DNA of 7,337 nucleotides from Puniceicoccales bacterium (GTDB lineage: Bacteria; Verrucomicrobiota; Verrucomicrobiae; Opitutales; LL51): contig JAIRLG010000093.1 in assembly GCA_031259625.1 (NCBI GenBank), positions 1 to 7,337 on the forward strand. The letters run 5' to 3'. The first letter of the stretch is position 1. Each line of letters opens with the position of its first letter. Made by a program: the position numbers and the translations under genes. The notes under the pieces were generated by a model, which saw nothing but the letters and a program-made list of their open reading frames with translations, was not told the DNA's origin and did no database searches. Positions 6,051 through 7,337 of the stretch are shown piece after piece.

Positions 6051-6150
6051 GCCGCCGCCTTTGCAGCGCGACAAAATGCAAATTCTTTTGCATTTTATCG
6101 CGCTGTTGTCCGCTTTGCGGACGAGCCCGAAGGGCTCCAAAGGCGGCGGC
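6051..6150. repeat. 100-nt cloverleaf palindromic element
   Basis: An outer perfect 13-bp inverted repeat (GCCGCCGCCTTTG 6051-6063 with CAAAGGCGGCGGC 6138-6150) encloses three adjacent hairpins. The first is 6064-6105, a 19-bp stem with one C/A mismatch (a G-U pair in minus-strand RNA) and loop TTCT. The second is 6108-6122, GTCCGC/GCGGAC with loop TTT. The third is 6123-6137, GAGCCC/GGGCTC with loop GAA. Only two bases (6106-6107) at the junction are unpaired. It is not a tRNA: stem lengths and loop contents do not fit. Neither strand has a T run after the long hairpin, so it is not a standard terminator. Its 3' part recurs at 60-81. Likely a dispersed repeat or structured RNA/DNA element of unknown function. 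Confidence 0.8.
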
Positions 6151-6173
6151 TACGCGCCGCACCGAAGTTCGTG

Positions 6174-6203
6174 CACCCATCTCTTCTCATCGGGGAAACA
6201 TTT
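6174..6203 (-). repeat. 30-bp direct repeat, copy to the cloverleaf's right
   Basis: Read on the minus strand it begins AAATGTTTCCCCGATGAGAA and matches 6016-6045 at 23 of 30 positions in the same orientation. It lies 23 bases beyond the closing stem of the cloverleaf and 14 bases downstream of the ABC ATPase stop codon. Together with the other copy it brackets the palindromic element. Confidence 0.65.
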
Positions 6204-6217
6204 TACCCATTCCGGCG

Positions 6218-7012
6218 CTACAAATCCGGGACTGCCTGGATGAGCTTTTGGGTGTAGGGGTCACGGGGATGGTAGCAGACCTCCTCCGTCGTGCCCTTTT
6301 CGACCATCTTGCCCGCATTCAGGACGCAGACGAAGTCGCACATGCGCTCGACGACCGCCATGTCGTGGGAGATGAAGAGCATGGCCAGGGCCCGCTGCTC
6401 GCGGATCGAGGACAGGAGGTTGAGGATCTGGGCCTGAACGGAGACATCCAGCGCACTCACCACCTCGTCGCAGATCAGGAGATGCGGCTCGACCGCCAGG
6501 GCCCGGGCGATGTTGACCCGCTGCCGCTGCCCCCCCGAGAGCTGCCTCGGGTAGTAGAAGGCCATGGCCGGCGACAGGCCCACCTGCTCCAGCAGCTGCT
6601 CCACCCGCTGCTTCCGCCAGGCACGGGTGTGCTCGGGGAAGTGCAGGACGAGCGCCTCCTCGATGGTGCCGAAAATGCTCATCTTCGGATCCAGCGTGCC
6701 GTGGAAGTCCTGGTGCACCATCTGGATCTCCTTCCGCAGGCGCAGTGGCTGGTGGCAGAACTCCCGACCGTGAAAGCTCTGGCCGCGAAAGGTGAGGGAG
6801 CCTCTGGCCAGTGGAACCAGACCCGCCACCACTTTCCCGAGAGTGGATTTTCCGCTGCCGCTCTCACCGACCAGGCCGACGGACTCGCCCGGGCGGATGT
6901 GAAGGGAAATCGCATTCAGGGCATAAAAATGCGTCACGACACGGCTGAAAAAGCGGCGCTTGTCGTAGGAAACGTAGGCGTCGCGAATGTCCAAAAGGGC
7001 GGTGTGCATCAT
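6218..7012 (-). CDS. Peptide/nickel-type ABC transporter ATP-binding protein (OppF/DppF family)
   Basis: This is the cytoplasmic ATPase subunit of an ABC importer, of the type that energises oligopeptide or dipeptide uptake. With the start at 7012 it has 264 residues. All ATPase motifs are intact: Walker A GESGSGKST (49-57), Q-loop Gln101, signature LSGGQ (158-162), Walker B LLICDE (178-183), D-loop SALD (186-189) and H-loop His216. The tail DPYTQKLIQAVPDL is the OppF/DppF C-terminal pattern. I chose this start over the upstream ATG at 7075 because GGAGGAGAG directly precedes two consecutive ATGs (7012 and 7009) and family similarity begins there. No permease, binding protein or partner OppD-type ATPase lies beside it in the window, so the substrate cannot be assigned. 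It is divergent from gatC. Confidence 0.92.
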   Translation of the reverse strand: MMHTALLDIRDAYVSYDKRRFFSRVVTHFYALNAISLHIRPGESVGLVGESGSGKSTLGKVVAGLVPLARGSLTFRGQSFHGREFCHQPLRLRKEIQMVHQDFHGTLDPKMSIFGTIEEALVLHFPEHTRAWRKQRVEQLLEQVGLSPAMAFYYPRQLSGGQRQRVNIARALAVEPHLLICDEVVSALDVSVQAQILNLLSSIREQRALAMLFISHDMAVVERMCDFVCVLNAGKMVEKGTTEEVCYHPRDPYTQKLIQAVPDL

Positions 7013-7021
7013 CTCTCCTCC
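7013..7021 (-). promoter_or_regulatory. Ribosome binding site of the ABC ATPase gene
   Basis: GGAGGAGAG lies directly before ATG 7012, with GGAGG 4 nt from the first ATG and 7 nt from the second (7009). It is the only strong Shine-Dalgarno sequence I see in the window, and it decides the start against the longer open frame from 7075. Confidence 0.8.
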
Positions 7022-7057
7022 AGAAACAGCACCGTTAAAGAGACTTTTGGGCCGTAG

Positions 7058-7063
7058 TACAAT
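7058..7063 (+). promoter_or_regulatory. Possible -10 box of a gatC promoter
   Basis: TACAAT matches TATAAT at five of six positions and lies about 75 bp before the gatC start, inside the divergent intergenic region. The hexamer 17 nt upstream (TTAAAG, 7035-7040) is a poor -35 box. The call is weak and rests on position and the -10 alone. Confidence 0.3.
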
Positions 7064-7082
7064 GACAATTTCCACTCATTGT
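7059..7082. promoter_or_regulatory. 7-bp inverted repeat between the divergent ABC ATPase and gatC genes
   Basis: ACAATGA (7059-7065) and TCATTGT (7076-7082) are perfect inverted copies separated by 10 bp, so their centres are 17 bp apart. The left arm overlaps the candidate -10 box. It could be an operator for a dimeric regulator or a chance palindrome; no regulator gene is in view. Confidence 0.3.
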
Positions 7083-7139
7083 TCCTTGACCTCCCCCGAG
7101 GGCCCCCTAGTCTTCGCTCCCGGAGATTTCGGCAGGCTT

Positions 7140-7337
7140 ATGGAGGGCTTCGACATCGACAAGCTCGCGCGGCTGGCGCGCATCGACTTCAGCGAGGAGG
7201 AGCGGGCGTGTTTTCCGCAGCAGTTCCAGACCATTCTGGGCTACTGCGAGAAGCTCCAATCGTTGGAGGTCGGCGAGGTCGAGCCGACGGCCCATGCGCT
7301 GCCCGTCTACAACGTCTGGCGGGAGGATCTGCCCACC
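7140..7337 (+). CDS. gatC: Aspartyl/glutamyl-tRNA amidotransferase subunit C (GatC), N-terminal part
   Basis: GatC is the small scaffold subunit of the GatCAB amidotransferase, which converts Glu-tRNA(Gln) and/or Asp-tRNA(Asn) to the amidated forms. The visible 66 residues read MEGFDIDKLARLARIDFSEE, then a helix with ILGYCEKLQSLEV, then the hallmark VEPTAHALPVYNVWREDLP, which wraps GatA. About 30 residues should follow beyond the window (family length about 95), with gatA expected next. ATG 7140 gives the usual N-terminal length; only a weak AGG lies just upstream. Confidence 0.92.
   Translation, partial: MEGFDIDKLARLARIDFSEEERACFPQQFQTILGYCEKLQSLEVGEVEPTAHALPVYNVWREDLPT

Noticed and set aside
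6064..6105. Long hairpin as a rho-independent terminator
   Set aside because: Neither strand has a T run after the stem, and the hairpin is embedded in a larger closed structure.
6051..6150. Cloverleaf as a tRNA or tmRNA
   Set aside because: The closing stem is 13 bp, one arm is 19 bp, there is no T-loop sequence or anticodon arm, and no CCA end.
5899..6180. 93-codon minus-strand frame through the cloverleaf region
   Set aside because: Its translation is entirely that of the repeats and palindromes, it runs into the GT8 N-terminal region, and it has no ribosome binding site.
5884..6203. CRISPR array or insertion sequence
   Set aside because: The repeats are degenerate without regular spacers, and there is no transposase frame or clean terminal repeats with target duplication.
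5969..7057. 362-codon + strand frame opposite the ABC ATPase gene
   Set aside because: It is antisense to an ATPase with all motifs intact. The His/Leu/Arg-rich translation has no family features.
7013..7075. 21-codon N-terminal extension of the ABC ATPase from ATG 7075
   Set aside because: It crosses the strong GGAGGAGAG ribosome binding site, adds residues not typical of the family, and overlaps the candidate promoter region.

Overview
The window is a GC-rich stretch of a bacterial chromosome carrying mostly envelope genes. A GatCAB-type gatC, MurG and a membrane-anchored RodZ indicate a Gram-negative-like bacterium. The paired GldG-like and DUF4340-like genes, the general lack of Shine-Dalgarno sequences and the abundance of multi-hairpin repeats would fit Verrucomicrobiota or another PVC-group lineage. 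That placement is an inference; nothing in the window fixes the taxon.

Left edge (1-350): a cluster of short GC-rich hairpins (about 3-81), then a sigma-70-like promoter and a complete tRNA-Ser(GCT) on the + strand with an encoded CCA end. The tRNA converges on the end of a long minus-strand gene block, and a terminator hairpin lies between them.

Centre (351-5945): five genes, all on the minus strand. In transcription order they are a GT8 glycosyltransferase, a RodZ-like HTH/membrane protein, a GldG-like membrane protein, a DUF4340-like membrane protein and MurG. The gaps are 79, 33, 2 and 24 bp, so the last four are probably one operon, possibly including the GT8 gene. MurG makes lipid II on the inner face of the cytoplasmic membrane and RodZ links the membrane to the MreB cytoskeleton, so the block points to wall growth and cell shape. 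The GldG/DUF4340 pair normally accompanies an ABC transporter, which is absent here.

Right part (5946-7337): a 272-bp intergenic region holds the most unusual structure in the window. It is a near-gapless cloverleaf of inverted repeats (6051-6150), a 13-bp closing stem enclosing three back-to-back hairpins, flanked by direct repeats. It shares an exact 22-nt segment with the left-edge hairpin cluster. A degenerate tandem array of octamers (5884-5949) runs over the GT8 start codon. Beyond this is a complete OppF/DppF-type ABC ATPase gene (minus), then a divergent promoter region and the first 66 codons of gatC (plus), cut by the window end.

No CRISPR array, transposase, integrase or recognisable defence system is present. 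The candidates for something undescribed are the cloverleaf repeat family and the octamer-headed, possibly exported GT8 enzyme.
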